From Tannerella sp. (GTDB lineage Bacteria; Bacteroidota; Bacteroidia; Bacteroidales; Tannerellaceae), in assembly GCA_031283785.1 (NCBI GenBank), contig JAITBC010000282.1, positions 1-43,815 of the forward strand: a DNA stretch of 43,815 nt, read 5' to 3'. The notes below the pieces were generated by a model, which made no database searches, was not told the origin of the DNA, and saw only the letters and a program-made list of their open reading frames with translations. Within the stretch, counting starts at the first letter, position 1. The number at the start of each line of letters is the position of its first letter. A program made the position numbers and the translations under genes. Shown piece after piece: positions 16,895 to 26,520 of the stretch.

Positions 16895-18316
16895 TTATTG
16901 TCGTTCGTAAAACTCGAGTATTTTTTTTCGCAGAATGAAGTCGTATTTTGCCTGGGTGCAGTTTAACAGCGTCCGTGTCATACTTGTTTTCGAATCGTTG
17001 TATTCGTACATGGTTGCCCGCCCGTTACCGAGTTTTTCCTGCATATAGCCGAAAGCTTTTTCGGCGGATTTGTATGCGGCTTCGGCCGACTTGTATTTCT
17101 CGCCCGATGTCACGGCGTTATAATATGCCTGCTGTATGTCTTTGTATAAAGATTTTTTTGTGTTTTCGAGTTGAAGTTCCTGCAAATATCTGTTTAGTTT
17201 CGCCGATCGTACATTATTACGGGTAGCGAAACGGGTGAAAATGGGGATACTGAGTGTCAGTCCGAGATACTCGTTCCTGTTATTTTTTAACTGATCGGAG
17301 AGCGAGATGTTATTAAAGCCGTTGATTGCGTAATAGTTATTGCTGTATCCGGCGTTAAAAGAAAGAGTGGGATAGTATACGCCTTTGGCAAGGTCGATGT
17401 TTTTTGTACGGCTTTTAAGGCGAAGCTCTTCTATCCGTATCGAAGCGCGTGCGGTTAATGCCGTTTCGAAAATGATATCCGGTTTGCGGGTGAGGATGAA
17501 ATCGGCGTTATCTGCCGGTTCTTCCACATCGAAACCTTCGGGGGCGGGCAGTTCCAGCAGCTGAGTGAGAGCGAGTGTAGCCATCTGTAGGTCGGATGCG
17601 GCTTGCACGACCGACAGCCTGTCGTTAGCTATCTGCGCCTCTACTTCGTATATTTGCGCTTCCGAAGCCCGTCCGTTGTTGTACAGCGTTTTTATCCGTT
17701 CCAGCTGTTCCTTGCTTAAATCGGCCTGTCTGTCGGCGATATCAAGCATTTCTTTGCAGTATAGTATCTGAAGATAGGAGGATGTGACGATGATTTCCAT
17801 GTCTTCTTTTGTCTTTTCGAGTTCGGTGGCTACGGCTTGCAGATCGAGTTTTGCCGCCGCAATTTCGTTATTTATCCGGAAACCGGTGAAGATCGGGATG
17901 GATGTTGACGCCGACCATTGTGTGGATCGCGAATTACGGTCCTGATAGGTATTATCGTAACCGGAAGCGGAACGTCCGAACGAATACGAATGTGAAACAT
18001 TCGCCGAGAGGTCGGGCAAGCGTCTGTTCCGCGCCGTATTCAGAACAATTTCCTGTTGGTCAATGCCGGCCTGCTTCATTTTTATGTCTATGTTGTGTTC
18101 GTGGGCATAATCAATACATTCTTGTAGCGACCATATCTTTGCTCCCTTTTCCGGTATGCCCTGCGGTCTTGTGGCGCTCTCCCGTTTATCCGGCGTAAAG
18201 TCCCGGTTGTTTTCCCGTTGTGCGGCATCGTCCGGTTTCATGTTCCCGTGCGCCTGCATAATTGCGGGAAACAGTAATGCAACGCTAACGGCATAGACTG
18301 TGATATTCGGTTTCAT
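16895..18316 (-). CDS. TolC family outer membrane efflux protein
   Basis: I start at MKPNITVYAVSVALL (18316); a second ATG three codons upstream is possible. The 473-residue protein has a signal peptide, then two homologous OEP repeats. These show the usual WSLQECIDYAHEHNIDIK opening, long helices rich in Ala/Gln/Leu, and the strands SANVSHSYSFGRS and LSFNAGYSNNYYAINGF that form the outer-membrane barrel. TolC proteins form trimeric ducts through which tripartite pumps export drugs, peptides or toxins. It is the last gene of the operon starting at 22745, 73 bases after the adaptor gene, so it should be the duct of that MacAB-like pump. Confidence 0.93.
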   Translation of the reverse strand: MKPNITVYAVSVALLFPAIMQAHGNMKPDDAAQRENNRDFTPDKRESATRPQGIPEKGAKIWSLQECIDYAHEHNIDIKMKQAGIDQQEIVLNTARNRRLPDLSANVSHSYSFGRSASGYDNTYQDRNSRSTQWSASTSIPIFTGFRINNEIAAAKLDLQAVATELEKTKEDMEIIVTSSYLQILYCKEMLDIADRQADLSKEQLERIKTLYNNGRASEAQIYEVEAQIANDRLSVVQAASDLQMATLALTQLLELPAPEGFDVEEPADNADFILTRKPDIIFETALTARASIRIEELRLKSRTKNIDLAKGVYYPTLSFNAGYSNNYYAINGFNNISLSDQLKNNRNEYLGLTLSIPIFTRFATRNNVRSAKLNRYLQELQLENTKKSLYKDIQQAYYNAVTSGEKYKSAEAAYKSAEKAFGYMQEKLGNGRATMYEYNDSKTSMTRTLLNCTQAKYDFILRKKILEFYERQ

Positions 18317-18389
18317 AATGTACATTAATTGGGTTCATAATTGGTTTGTTTTTATCATGCGCCGAGTTATATACTCGCCCGTATGATTT

Positions 18390-19508
18390 TTATTTTTCTT
18401 TATTAATGACGGCTCCCCGTATCTTATCCTTGTCTGTAAGGCCTTGGATAACTTCAATTTTTATGCCGTCGCTAAGGCCGGTTTTTATCGTGCGTTTCTC
18501 GAAAATCCGTTTCGGTTTTTCCTCTGTCAGCAGGTGGACAAATGCCGAATCGCCGTTGAACTCGACTGTGCTTTCGGGTATTGTCATCACATTTTCCGCA
18601 TGTTTGAGGACGATTTCGGCATTCGCGCTGTATCCGGCTCGTATGAAGATGCTGTCGGGGATTGTCACCGCCGCTTTAATTTCGAATTGGATAGCTCCGT
18701 TTTTTTCTTCTCCCTTAGGCGAAACATATTCGAGCACGGCGTCGAATGTTCGGCTTTCCAGCGCTCCGATTGTGAGTTTGGTGGGCATCCCTTCATGAAT
18801 GCGTCCGATCTCCGTTTCATCGACGTATCCTTTGAAAATCATGTCGTTCATATTTGCCACAGAAGCGATCGTCGTTCCTTCGTTGAAGTTATTACTTTGT
18901 ATGACGGAGTTACCGACTTTTACGGGGATATCGAGGATCATACCGGTAATTGTACTGCGTATTTGCGTAGTGCTTTCGACCTTTGAGTTCCTGGCGATAC
19001 CGTCGCGTACGATTTCGAGGGCGCTTTGGGCATTCTCAAATTCTTCCTTTACCTTGAGGTAATTGGATTTTGAGACGTCGTAATCTTCGGCCGTCATGAT
19101 TCCCTGTTTAAATAACCGTTCGTCGCGTGTGAATGTATTTTCCATCTGTGTGAGGTTTATTTTCGCGACGTTAACGCGCGACTCTGCGCTGTTCAACTGT
19201 ACCATTTCGGGTATAACTTTTACTTTGGCGATGATTTCGCCGCTTGTCGCATTTTGCCCGGCTTCCTTCAATAACTCGGAAATGATTCCCGATATTTGCG
19301 GTTTTATAAGAATCTCGTAACGGGGTTCCACATTTCCCGTTGCAACCGTTTTTGTCTCAACAGTTCCTGTTTCCGGGCTGACAATCTCATAAACGATCTC
19401 TACCGGCTGGGCTTTTTTCCATAAAAAGAAGAATGTGCCCAATACGGCCAGGCTTACAAACGACAGCAGAATAATCCGCATGATTTTTTTTACTACTTTA
19501 TTTTTCAT
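18390..19508 (-). CDS. HlyD/MacA-like periplasmic adaptor
   Basis: The start is set at MKNKVVKKIMRIILLS (19508). The 372-residue protein has one N-terminal membrane helix (about 10-30), a split lipoyl/barrel-sandwich domain (VEPRYEILIKPQISGIISEL and STTQIRSTITGMILDIPVKV), a coiled-coil hairpin between them (NSAESRVNVAKINLTQME...), and a C-terminal beta-barrel ending in a membrane-proximal domain with IKTGLSDGIKIEVIQGL. Such adaptors bridge the inner-membrane ABC permease and TolC. It lies between the two MacB-like permease genes and tolC on the same strand, with about 21 bases to the permease. Confidence 0.92.
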   Translation of the reverse strand: MKNKVVKKIMRIILLSFVSLAVLGTFFFLWKKAQPVEIVYEIVSPETGTVETKTVATGNVEPRYEILIKPQISGIISELLKEAGQNATSGEIIAKVKVIPEMVQLNSAESRVNVAKINLTQMENTFTRDERLFKQGIMTAEDYDVSKSNYLKVKEEFENAQSALEIVRDGIARNSKVESTTQIRSTITGMILDIPVKVGNSVIQSNNFNEGTTIASVANMNDMIFKGYVDETEIGRIHEGMPTKLTIGALESRTFDAVLEYVSPKGEEKNGAIQFEIKAAVTIPDSIFIRAGYSANAEIVLKHAENVMTIPESTVEFNGDSAFVHLLTEEKPKRIFEKRTIKTGLSDGIKIEVIQGLTDKDKIRGAVINKEK

Positions 19509-19529
19509 ATATATATCCAATTATCTGTT

Positions 19530-20789
19530 TTATTCGTCACGTATAGCGTCAATAGCTTTTATTTGCATGGCTCTCCATGCGGGAATCAGTCCGGCCAACA
19601 GTCCGCAAACGAGTAATACGACTGTTGAGGCGGCAGCGACGCCTATATTAACTCCCGGATTGAGCATCGCAATACCGTCGGACGGCCTTGATGATATGAG
19701 GCGGTTTACCATATCCAGCAGGAATACGCCCGCGCTTAATCCGAGTAGTCCTGCGAGCGCCGTAAGGACAAGGCTTTCCGCCATTACCTGCGAGATAATA
19801 TTCAGTGGTTTTGCGCCTAAAGCGCGGCGCACACCTATTTCACGCGTCCGTTCTTTTACCGTTACCATCATAATATTGCTTATGCCGATTATTCCGGCCA
19901 GTAATGTGCCAAGTCCAACCAGCCATACTAATATGTCGATGCCGGTAAAAAGATTCTCAAACATACCGAACTGTGCGGCAATATTCAGGACGCCTACGGC
20001 CTGCGGATCGTCGGGCGAGATTTTGTTCTGGCGTTTCAGTATGTTGTTTATGTCGTCAATCATTTGTTGTATCGGATGTCCCGGAATGGCGCTTACGCAT
20101 AAAAAATGCAGGATGTCGCCCTGGTTAAGCGTCTGTTGCATGGTGCTGAAAGGCAGGAACACAGACGCTTCCGCGCGTCCGCCTATGTTTACGCCGGATG
20201 CGATTTGTTTCACCACGCCTACTACCTGATAGTAAAGCCCGTTCACGCGGACGTATTGCCCGCAAGGGTCTTTGCTTTTGAAGAGTTCTTCGCATATTCT
20301 TGATCCTATCAGGCACACTTTGCGCCGTTCCTGTATGTCGATATCATTCAGCAGGCGTCCGAAGTGAAGATTTTGCCTTTCTATCCGGAAATATGCCGGA
20401 TATACGCCTTTCACGTTGTATGTTCCCGCTACCTGACCGTAAACGATATTTTTATCTCCCCTGTTGTTCCCCCATACGACGGGCGATATAGCGTCGATAC
20501 CCTTTACTTCATTTCGTATCGTTTCGACATCGCGGTTACGCATTTCCCAATAACGTCCTTTGTTGAATCCGCGATAAGGTTCGCTTGTCCGGTCGGCATA
20601 AAAAAACAGGGAGTTTGTTGCAAATCCGTCCACATTTTTGAAGATGGAATTTTTCAGTCCCGTGCCCGAACCAAGCAGGACGACAAGCATGAGGATACCC
20701 CAAAACACCCCGAAGCAGGTAAGCAGGCTTCGCGTCTTATTACGGGTGATGGTTACCCATATTTCTATCCATTTGTCCATATCAAACAT
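19530..20789 (-). CDS. MacB-like ABC transporter permease (second copy)
   Basis: The 419-residue protein has the MacB/FtsX-type permease layout: one helix near the N-terminus (TRSLLTCFGVFWGILMLVVL), a periplasmic domain of about 220 residues, then three helices at the C-terminus (WLVGLGTLLAGIIGISNIMM, then SLVLTALAGLLGLSAGVFLL and TVVLLVCGLLAGLIPAW). The coupling segment VKERTREIGVRRALGAKP is well conserved. Unlike classical MacB it has no fused ATPase; the ATP-binding subunit is separate at 22083-22745. It follows a paralogous permease by 14 bases, so the pump is probably a permease heterodimer, with both halves needed. Confidence 0.93.
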   Translation of the reverse strand: MFDMDKWIEIWVTITRNKTRSLLTCFGVFWGILMLVVLLGSGTGLKNSIFKNVDGFATNSLFFYADRTSEPYRGFNKGRYWEMRNRDVETIRNEVKGIDAISPVVWGNNRGDKNIVYGQVAGTYNVKGVYPAYFRIERQNLHFGRLLNDIDIQERRKVCLIGSRICEELFKSKDPCGQYVRVNGLYYQVVGVVKQIASGVNIGGRAEASVFLPFSTMQQTLNQGDILHFLCVSAIPGHPIQQMIDDINNILKRQNKISPDDPQAVGVLNIAAQFGMFENLFTGIDILVWLVGLGTLLAGIIGISNIMMVTVKERTREIGVRRALGAKPLNIISQVMAESLVLTALAGLLGLSAGVFLLDMVNRLISSRPSDGIAMLNPGVNIGVAAASTVVLLVCGLLAGLIPAWRAMQIKAIDAIRDE

Positions 20790-20803
20790 ATCGCTTCCGT
20801 TTT

Positions 20804-22081
20804 TTATTCGGTTCTCATGGCTTCAATCGCCGAAATTTTTACCGCTTTCCGTGCCGGGAAGTACCCGGCAAATACGCCTGCGATAATCAATAATATCGTT
20901 GAAGATATCGCAATGCCGAGGTCTACGGTAGGATGGCGAAACAGAGTCAGATTTTCTCCCTGGTGGCCTCCTGCCGGAGCACTGTTAGCGCCCGACATGG
21001 TCATTATGTAATCAATACCTTCCGTCAGTCCGATGCCCGAAACCATGCCGACATACCCGAATGTCGCCGTTATGAGTATGGATTCGAAAATGATAAGTTT
21101 CAGTATGGAGGAAGGTTTTGCACCGATTGCTTTTCGTATGCCTATTTCGCATGTGCGTTCGCGTACCGTCACCAGCATAATATTACTCACGCCGACGATT
21201 CCGGCCGTCAGTGTTCCTATTCCGACAATCCAGATAAACAGGAGGATGCCGTTCATCATATTGCCGTACATACGCATTTCATTGCCGGTGTTCCACATTC
21301 CAATAGCGGATTTGTCGGCAGGGTCGAATTTGTGCCGGCGGGCCAGGCGCGCGCGAAGGCGTTGTTCGAAAGCGTCGTTTTCGGCTTCGGTAGTCACGCC
21401 TTTTACCGTGAAGGAAAGGTCGTAAAAACCCCTTCCTTTATTATATAATAATTGAGCTGTTGAAAAGGGTATGTATGCCGGCGAATTATTACTCATATTT
21501 TTATCGTAATATATGCCGATAACCTGAAACATGATATGTCCGCAGCGGACATAGTCTCCGAGCGGGTTCCCGTCGCGGAACAACACTTCGGCCATACGCG
21601 GGCTTAACACGATAACCTTCCGCTTGTCGCGTATATCGGTATCATTTATGAATCGTCCCTTACCCGAATTAAACTGTATGAAATTAATTTTTGCATGATC
21701 GGGGAAAACGCCGCTCATATCGCCGGTAAAATATTCCTTATCATAAGTCAACGTATCGCTGTGGTATATGCTTGCGGAACATAAATCTACTTCGGGATGT
21801 TCCTTTTTCAGCATATAATAATCTTCGTCTTTGAATGACAGTCGTCTGTTCGGGCGCATTCCCTTCCACGGTTTTGATGTATATCGGGGCCATATTTCGA
21901 TACGATTGTCTGCCATGTCGCGGAAGTTGTACATGACGCCGTTCCGTAATCCGTTACCTGCGCCTAATAAGGCGACAAGCATGAAGATACCCCATGCGAC
22001 GGAGAAGCCTGTAAGGAATGTACGAAGTTTGTTTTTCTTCATCGTACTCCATATTTCAAGGAGATTGTCAAAATCAAACAT
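20804..22081 (-). CDS. MacB-like ABC transporter permease (first copy)
   Basis: The 425-residue protein is a paralogue of the next gene. Its first helix lies in KLRTFLTGFSVAWGIFMLVA, a periplasmic domain follows, then three C-terminal helices around GIGTLTAGIVGVSNIMLVTV and STILLIIAGVFAGYFPARKA. The coupling helix reads VRERTCEIGIRKAIGAKPSS. A Gly/Asn/Ala-rich loop (MTMSGANSAPAGGHQGENLT) near residue 365 is longer than in its partner. It starts 1 base after the ATPase stop, so the three inner-membrane genes are almost certainly cotranslated. The substrate is unknown; MacAB-like pumps export macrolides, peptides and lipoproteins. Confidence 0.93.
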   Translation of the reverse strand: MFDFDNLLEIWSTMKKNKLRTFLTGFSVAWGIFMLVALLGAGNGLRNGVMYNFRDMADNRIEIWPRYTSKPWKGMRPNRRLSFKDEDYYMLKKEHPEVDLCSASIYHSDTLTYDKEYFTGDMSGVFPDHAKINFIQFNSGKGRFINDTDIRDKRKVIVLSPRMAEVLFRDGNPLGDYVRCGHIMFQVIGIYYDKNMSNNSPAYIPFSTAQLLYNKGRGFYDLSFTVKGVTTEAENDAFEQRLRARLARRHKFDPADKSAIGMWNTGNEMRMYGNMMNGILLFIWIVGIGTLTAGIVGVSNIMLVTVRERTCEIGIRKAIGAKPSSILKLIIFESILITATFGYVGMVSGIGLTEGIDYIMTMSGANSAPAGGHQGENLTLFRHPTVDLGIAISSTILLIIAGVFAGYFPARKAVKISAIEAMRTE

Positions 22082-22082
22082 A

Positions 22083-22745
22083 TTATTTTTCTATCAGTCC
22101 GTCTTTTACATGTACGATACGATGGGTAGCCTCGGCAACGGATTTTTCGTGCGTTACGATGATCATCGACATTCCTTCCCTGTTTACCTCCTGCAGTAAT
22201 TCCATTACTTCGACCGTCGTTCTACTGTCGAGCGCTCCCGTAGGTTCATCGGCAAGTATTACTTGCGGCTTTGCTATAAGCGCACGTGCTATGGCCACGC
22301 GCTGTTTCTGTCCTCCCGACAGCTCGCCCGGCATATGGTTTGCCCAATCCTTTAGTCCTACTTTGTCTAAATATTCCATCGCGAGAGCGTTTCTTTTTTT
22401 TCGTGAAACACCTTGGTAATAAAGTGGCAAGGCAACGTTTTCCATTGCGTTTTTGAATGATATGAGATTAAATGACTGGAAAATGAAACCTATCATCCTG
22501 TTACGCAGTTCGGCGGCACGACTTTCGCTTAAATCTTTTATTATCTGATTATTAAGATAGTACTCTCCCGAATCGTAGGCGTCTAAAATCCCTAAAATGT
22601 TTAGAAGTGTACTTTTCCCGGATCCGGATGCCCCCATGATGGAAACCATTTCTCCTTTTTCTATATCAAGGTCAATACCCTTCAGTACATGTAACGGGGC
22701 GCCGTTATTGTATGTTTTATTGATACTTCTCAGTTTTATAATCAT
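22083..22745 (-). CDS. ABC transporter ATP-binding protein (MacB/LolD type)
   Basis: The 220-residue protein is a complete ABC ATPase: Walker A GASGSGKST near residues 38-46, Q-loop FIFQSFNLI, signature LSGGQKQRVAIARAL, Walker B VILADEPTGALD and the switch histidine in MIIVTHEKSVA. Sequence details (EPTGALDSRTTVEVMELL) place it in the MacB/LolD/FtsE group. It is the first gene of the five-gene export operon that ends with tolC, and the stop is one base from the next start. I could not find a consensus promoter upstream, in the 22746-23073 intergenic region. Confidence 0.95.
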   Translation of the reverse strand: MIIKLRSINKTYNNGAPLHVLKGIDLDIEKGEMVSIMGASGSGKSTLLNILGILDAYDSGEYYLNNQIIKDLSESRAAELRNRMIGFIFQSFNLISFKNAMENVALPLYYQGVSRKKRNALAMEYLDKVGLKDWANHMPGELSGGQKQRVAIARALIAKPQVILADEPTGALDSRTTVEVMELLQEVNREGMSMIIVTHEKSVAEATHRIVHVKDGLIEK

Positions 22746-23073
22746 TTATATACTTAATTTATTGGGAAAACAAGATTCACATTAGGTCTTTGTTTTCGGT
22801 TTTCGTTTATAATTATGACGGCAAATTTCTATTTTTGTTACGGATAAGACAAGAATTTATTTAATAAATTTCCGTGTATTTTGTTTTTTTAATATATACA
22901 AATAAAAATAATTGCCAATCCGAAAAAAAACAATATATATGTTGCGTTCCGATAATGCTTCCTGACATGGAGATGATGTTATGCGCCGTTCTTGCGACGT
23001 AGAGATCATAATAATAAATGAATTTGTTTTGTAATACGCTTGGCATGTATTAATTTTGTGGAAAAATTATAGT
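22746..23073. other. Intergenic region between the efflux operon and nnr
   Basis: About 330 AT-rich bases separate divergent genes. The plus-strand nnr promoter is at its right end. The left part must hold the efflux promoter and any operator, but I see no clear -33/-7 pair or palindrome. Confidence 0.5.
23028..23058 (+). promoter_or_regulatory. Promoter of nnr
   Basis: TTTG (23028-23031) and TAATTTTG (23051-23058) are 19 bases apart. Transcription would start near 23065, leaving a leader of under ten bases before the ATG at 23074. This also rules out the upstream GTG at 23056 as start. Confidence 0.72.
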
Positions 23074-24618
23074 ATGAAGAAGTTATTTGAAACCTCAAAA
23101 ATGCAGGAAATAGATAGGTATACGATTGATAATGAGCCTATTGACCCTATTGATTTAGTAGAGCGCGCGGCGTCTGTTTTTGTAAATGAGTTTTGTCGTC
23201 GGTATGCATCGCGTCAAAATCGTATATATGTTTTTGCCGGACAGGGAAACAATGGCGCCGACGCTTTGGCGATAGCCCGGATGCTGATTGAAAAAGGGTA
23301 TAATGTATTTACTTACCTTATCAACCCGTCGAACAGACTTTCGCCGGAATGTGAAGAAAACAGGCGACGGATAAAAGACGGCGATAATAAACAGTTTGTG
23401 GAGGTGGGTTCTTCTTTTGTCCCCCCGGCGCTTAAACGGCAGGATACCGTTATCGACGGCTTGTTCGGTTCCGGCCTTAACCGTCCTTTGGAAGGAGGGT
23501 TTGCTAAAATAGTCGAATATATAAATCGCTCGGAGTCTACGATTGTATCCATTGATATACCGTCGGGACTGTTCGGGGAGGATAATAAGGATAATAATTT
23601 GCAATATATCATTCAGGCCGACTTGACGCTAACATTCGAATTTCCCAAATTGTCGTTTTTATTACCGGAGAATGTCGGTTTTGTGGGCGAGTGGAAAACG
23701 CTTTCCATCGGGCTTCATCCCGACGCTTTACAAAAAACAAAAACGCCCTACGGGCTTATCGCAGACGAAGATATAGCGGCGCTTATTCATAAGCGGGAGC
23801 GTTTTTCGCACAAAGGCGATTTCGGTCATGCACTACTCATTGCGGGAAGCCATGGAAAGATGGGGGCGGCGGTATTATCCGCAGAAAGTTGTATGCGTAG
23901 CGGCGTGGGATTGCTTACCGTCCATACTCCGGAAAGAGGTGAATCCATTATGCAGATATCTTTGCCGGAGGCAATGACGGATGCGGATGCTCATCCTGAT
24001 TTTGTGACGGAACTTCCGGATATTTCCGGATATGACGCTGTCGGCATAGGCCCCGGTTTAGGCGTTAATGATAAGACAAAGGCGGTAGTTGGTAACTTGT
24101 TTGACGCTGCCGGCAGGAAGCCCATAGTACTTGACGCCGATGCGTTGAATATTATTGCAGCGAACAGCGAACTGCTGTACCGGTTGCCGCAGGGTGCCGT
24201 CATCACTCCGCACCCTAAGGAGTTCGACCGTTTGGCCGGTTCGAGCGGTAATGCTTATGAACGGATACAAAAAGCACGTTCGATGGCGGTCGAGCAGAAG
24301 ATATGTATAGTTCTTAAAGGAGCTTATACGGCTGTGTGTACGCCTTCGGGTAAAGTTTTTTTCAATACTTCGGGAAATCCCGGTATGGCTACGGCAGGCA
24401 GCGGGGATGTGCTGACCGGCATTATTTTAGGATTGCTGGCCCAGAGATACAGCCCGGAAGAATCGTCGGTCATCGCAACCTATATACATGGTATAGCAGG
24501 GAATCTTGCTGCTGCAAACATTTCGGAAGAGAGTATGATTGCCGGCGATATTACTTCCATGTTAGGAAAAGCGTTTAAACAGATGCACGACGAAGACTTG
24601 CCGTTCTTATCGGACTGA
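23074..24618 (+). CDS. nnr: Bifunctional NAD(P)H-hydrate epimerase/ADP-dependent dehydratase
   Basis: The 514-residue protein fuses the two NAD(P)HX repair enzymes. The N-terminal YjeF_N epimerase (about 1-215) shows GQGNNGADALAIARML, DGLFGSGLNRPLEGG and SIDIPSGLFGED. The C-terminal ribokinase-fold dehydratase (about 225-510) shows GHALLIAGSHGKMGAAVL, the substrate loop VITPHPKEFDRLAG and the nucleotide motif GNPGMATAGSGDVLTG. It repairs hydrated NADH/NADPH in the cytoplasm. It is monocistronic with an almost leaderless mRNA, and its stop is 7 bases from the convergent phospho-sugar mutase stop. Confidence 0.95.
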   Translation: MKKLFETSKMQEIDRYTIDNEPIDPIDLVERAASVFVNEFCRRYASRQNRIYVFAGQGNNGADALAIARMLIEKGYNVFTYLINPSNRLSPECEENRRRIKDGDNKQFVEVGSSFVPPALKRQDTVIDGLFGSGLNRPLEGGFAKIVEYINRSESTIVSIDIPSGLFGEDNKDNNLQYIIQADLTLTFEFPKLSFLLPENVGFVGEWKTLSIGLHPDALQKTKTPYGLIADEDIAALIHKRERFSHKGDFGHALLIAGSHGKMGAAVLSAESCMRSGVGLLTVHTPERGESIMQISLPEAMTDADAHPDFVTELPDISGYDAVGIGPGLGVNDKTKAVVGNLFDAAGRKPIVLDADALNIIAANSELLYRLPQGAVITPHPKEFDRLAGSSGNAYERIQKARSMAVEQKICIVLKGAYTAVCTPSGKVFFNTSGNPGMATAGSGDVLTGIILGLLAQRYSPEESSVIATYIHGIAGNLAAANISEESMIAGDITSMLGKAFKQMHDEDLPFLSD

Positions 24619-24624
24619 GAACGG

Positions 24625-26379
24625 TTATATGCCTAACGAGGCTTTTATCTTTTCTATTTTCACGGAAGCCGATCTTTCCGCTTCGAGTATGTCCTCTACG
24701 GATTTTACCGGCTCGTGAACTTCGATATAGAATTTGATTTTAGGCTCTGTTCCGGAAGGACGTATGGATACTTTTGTATTATCTTCCGTATAATATTGGA
24801 GTACGTTCGACGTCGTGGGCATATTTAATGAAAAATCTTCATCGTCTACAAAACTGTGTCCTTTCAGTGATGCGAAATCATAGGTCATTGTTACTTTGGA
24901 ACCTGCAATCTCTTTTAATGGGTTTTCACGGGAATTTTTCATCATCGCTTCGATTTCCTCAGCTCCGCTTTTCCCTTGCTTAACGACGGAAATACCCGTT
25001 TCTTTCGAATATCCGTATTCCGCATAAATACGATGAAGCAGTTGGAACACCGTCAGTCCACGGTCTTTTGCCCATGCAGCTATTTCGGCCAGGATGCAAC
25101 ATGCGGAGACGGCATCTTTGTCGCGTACAAAATCCTCACATAAGAAACCATAACTTTCTTCGCCGCCGCCAATGTATGTTTTCTTCCCTTCGTTTTTGCG
25201 CATGATGTCGGCAATCCATTTGAAGCCGGTGTATACATCATAAAGCCTTACTTCGTTTTGTTCGGCTATGGCACGTATTGTTTCCGTCGTCACGATAGTC
25301 TTTACGATATATTCGTCGCCTTTCAGTTTGCCGATATCTTTCCTGCGCATTATCAGGTAATAGACAAACAGGAGGGCAGTTTGATTCCCATTCAGGAGCG
25401 TCCATACGCCTTCGTTGTTTTTTACCGCCGCTCCGACCCGGTCGGCATCGGGGTCGGAAGCGAGTACCAGCTCGGCGTCCGTATCTTTGGCTTTCTCTAC
25501 TGCCATCGACAATGCGGCAGGTTCTTCGGGATTAGGCGATATGACAGTAGGGAAATCTCCGCTTACGACATCCTGTTCCGGCACATGGATGACATTTGTG
25601 AATCCGAACCGGTTCAGTGCCGCAGGGATGATATGCACTCCCGTACCGTGTATCGGAGTATAAACGATTTTCATATCATGGTGGCGGGAAATAATTTCCG
25701 GCGATAAGGTGATGGTTTTCAAGTCGTTGATGTACGCCTCGTCGATCTCCTTGCCGATAATTTCGATCAGGCTTTTATTGCCGTTGAATTTTATATCCGC
25801 GGCAGTACGCACTTTGTTCACTTCGGCAATCGTATTTTTATCGTGCGGAGCTATCATCTGCGCTCCGTCGTCCCAGTATGCTTTATATCCGTTATATTCT
25901 TTCGGATTGTGGGATGCGGTAAGTATGATACCGCTCTGGCATTTTAATTTGCGTATTACGTATGACATTTCGGGGGTCGGCCGCAAATCTTCGAACAGGT
26001 AAACCTTTATTCCGTTAGCCGAGAATATATCTGCGGATATTTCGGCAAACTCGCGGCTGTTATTTCGGCAGTCGTGCCCGATGACGACCTTTATCTCCTG
26101 TAAACCTGCAAATTCCTTTTTCAGGTAATTTGATAACCCCTGTGTCGCCGCACCTACCGTATATTTGTTTATGCGGTTGCTTCCCACTCCCATAATACCG
26201 CGCAAGCCGCCTGTCCCAAATTCCATATCTTTGTAGAATGATTCGACAAGAACGGTCGGATCGGAATTGTCCAGCATCGCCTGCACCTGGATACGGGTAG
26301 CTTCATCGTAATCTTTACCTAACCAGGTTTGCGCTTTTTTTCTTATTTTTTCAATTAATACCGTATTTTCTATATTCAT
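24625..26379 (-). CDS. Phospho-sugar mutase (phosphoglucomutase/phosphomannomutase)
   Basis: The 584-residue protein has the four-domain alpha-D-phosphohexomutase layout: catalytic serine loop TASHNPKEYNGYKAYW (about 143-158), metal loop SDPDADRVG (about 300-308), sugar-binding GGGEESYGF (about 395-403) and phosphate-binding RPSGTEPKIKFY near the C-terminus. Length and motifs fit the large Bacteroidetes/Firmicutes type (PgcA-like) that interconverts glucose-1-P and glucose-6-P, and perhaps mannose or pentose phosphates. All catalytic residues are intact. A -7-like box lies upstream at 26409-26416. Confidence 0.94.
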   Translation of the reverse strand: MNIENTVLIEKIRKKAQTWLGKDYDEATRIQVQAMLDNSDPTVLVESFYKDMEFGTGGLRGIMGVGSNRINKYTVGAATQGLSNYLKKEFAGLQEIKVVIGHDCRNNSREFAEISADIFSANGIKVYLFEDLRPTPEMSYVIRKLKCQSGIILTASHNPKEYNGYKAYWDDGAQMIAPHDKNTIAEVNKVRTAADIKFNGNKSLIEIIGKEIDEAYINDLKTITLSPEIISRHHDMKIVYTPIHGTGVHIIPAALNRFGFTNVIHVPEQDVVSGDFPTVISPNPEEPAALSMAVEKAKDTDAELVLASDPDADRVGAAVKNNEGVWTLLNGNQTALLFVYYLIMRRKDIGKLKGDEYIVKTIVTTETIRAIAEQNEVRLYDVYTGFKWIADIMRKNEGKKTYIGGGEESYGFLCEDFVRDKDAVSACCILAEIAAWAKDRGLTVFQLLHRIYAEYGYSKETGISVVKQGKSGAEEIEAMMKNSRENPLKEIAGSKVTMTYDFASLKGHSFVDDEDFSLNMPTTSNVLQYYTEDNTKVSIRPSGTEPKIKFYIEVHEPVKSVEDILEAERSASVKIEKIKASLGI

Positions 26380-26408
26380 ATTGATAACGTGATGTTATTT
26401 AGCCGTCG

Positions 26409-26416
26409 CAAAGATA
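26409..26416 (-). promoter_or_regulatory. Candidate -7 box of the phospho-sugar mutase gene
   Basis: The minus strand reads TATCTTTG, a full TAnnTTTG match 30 bases before the start codon. The nearest TTTG is 23 bases upstream, slightly beyond the usual spacing. Confidence 0.45.
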
Positions 26417-26520
26417 ACGCAAATTTATCGGAAATCACCCAAATAGAGGTTGAAGTTTTGCTTCATCAGGGAAAAATTAACGGAGGAAAATGATTAACGG
26501 ATCTGCAATCAATCATAATT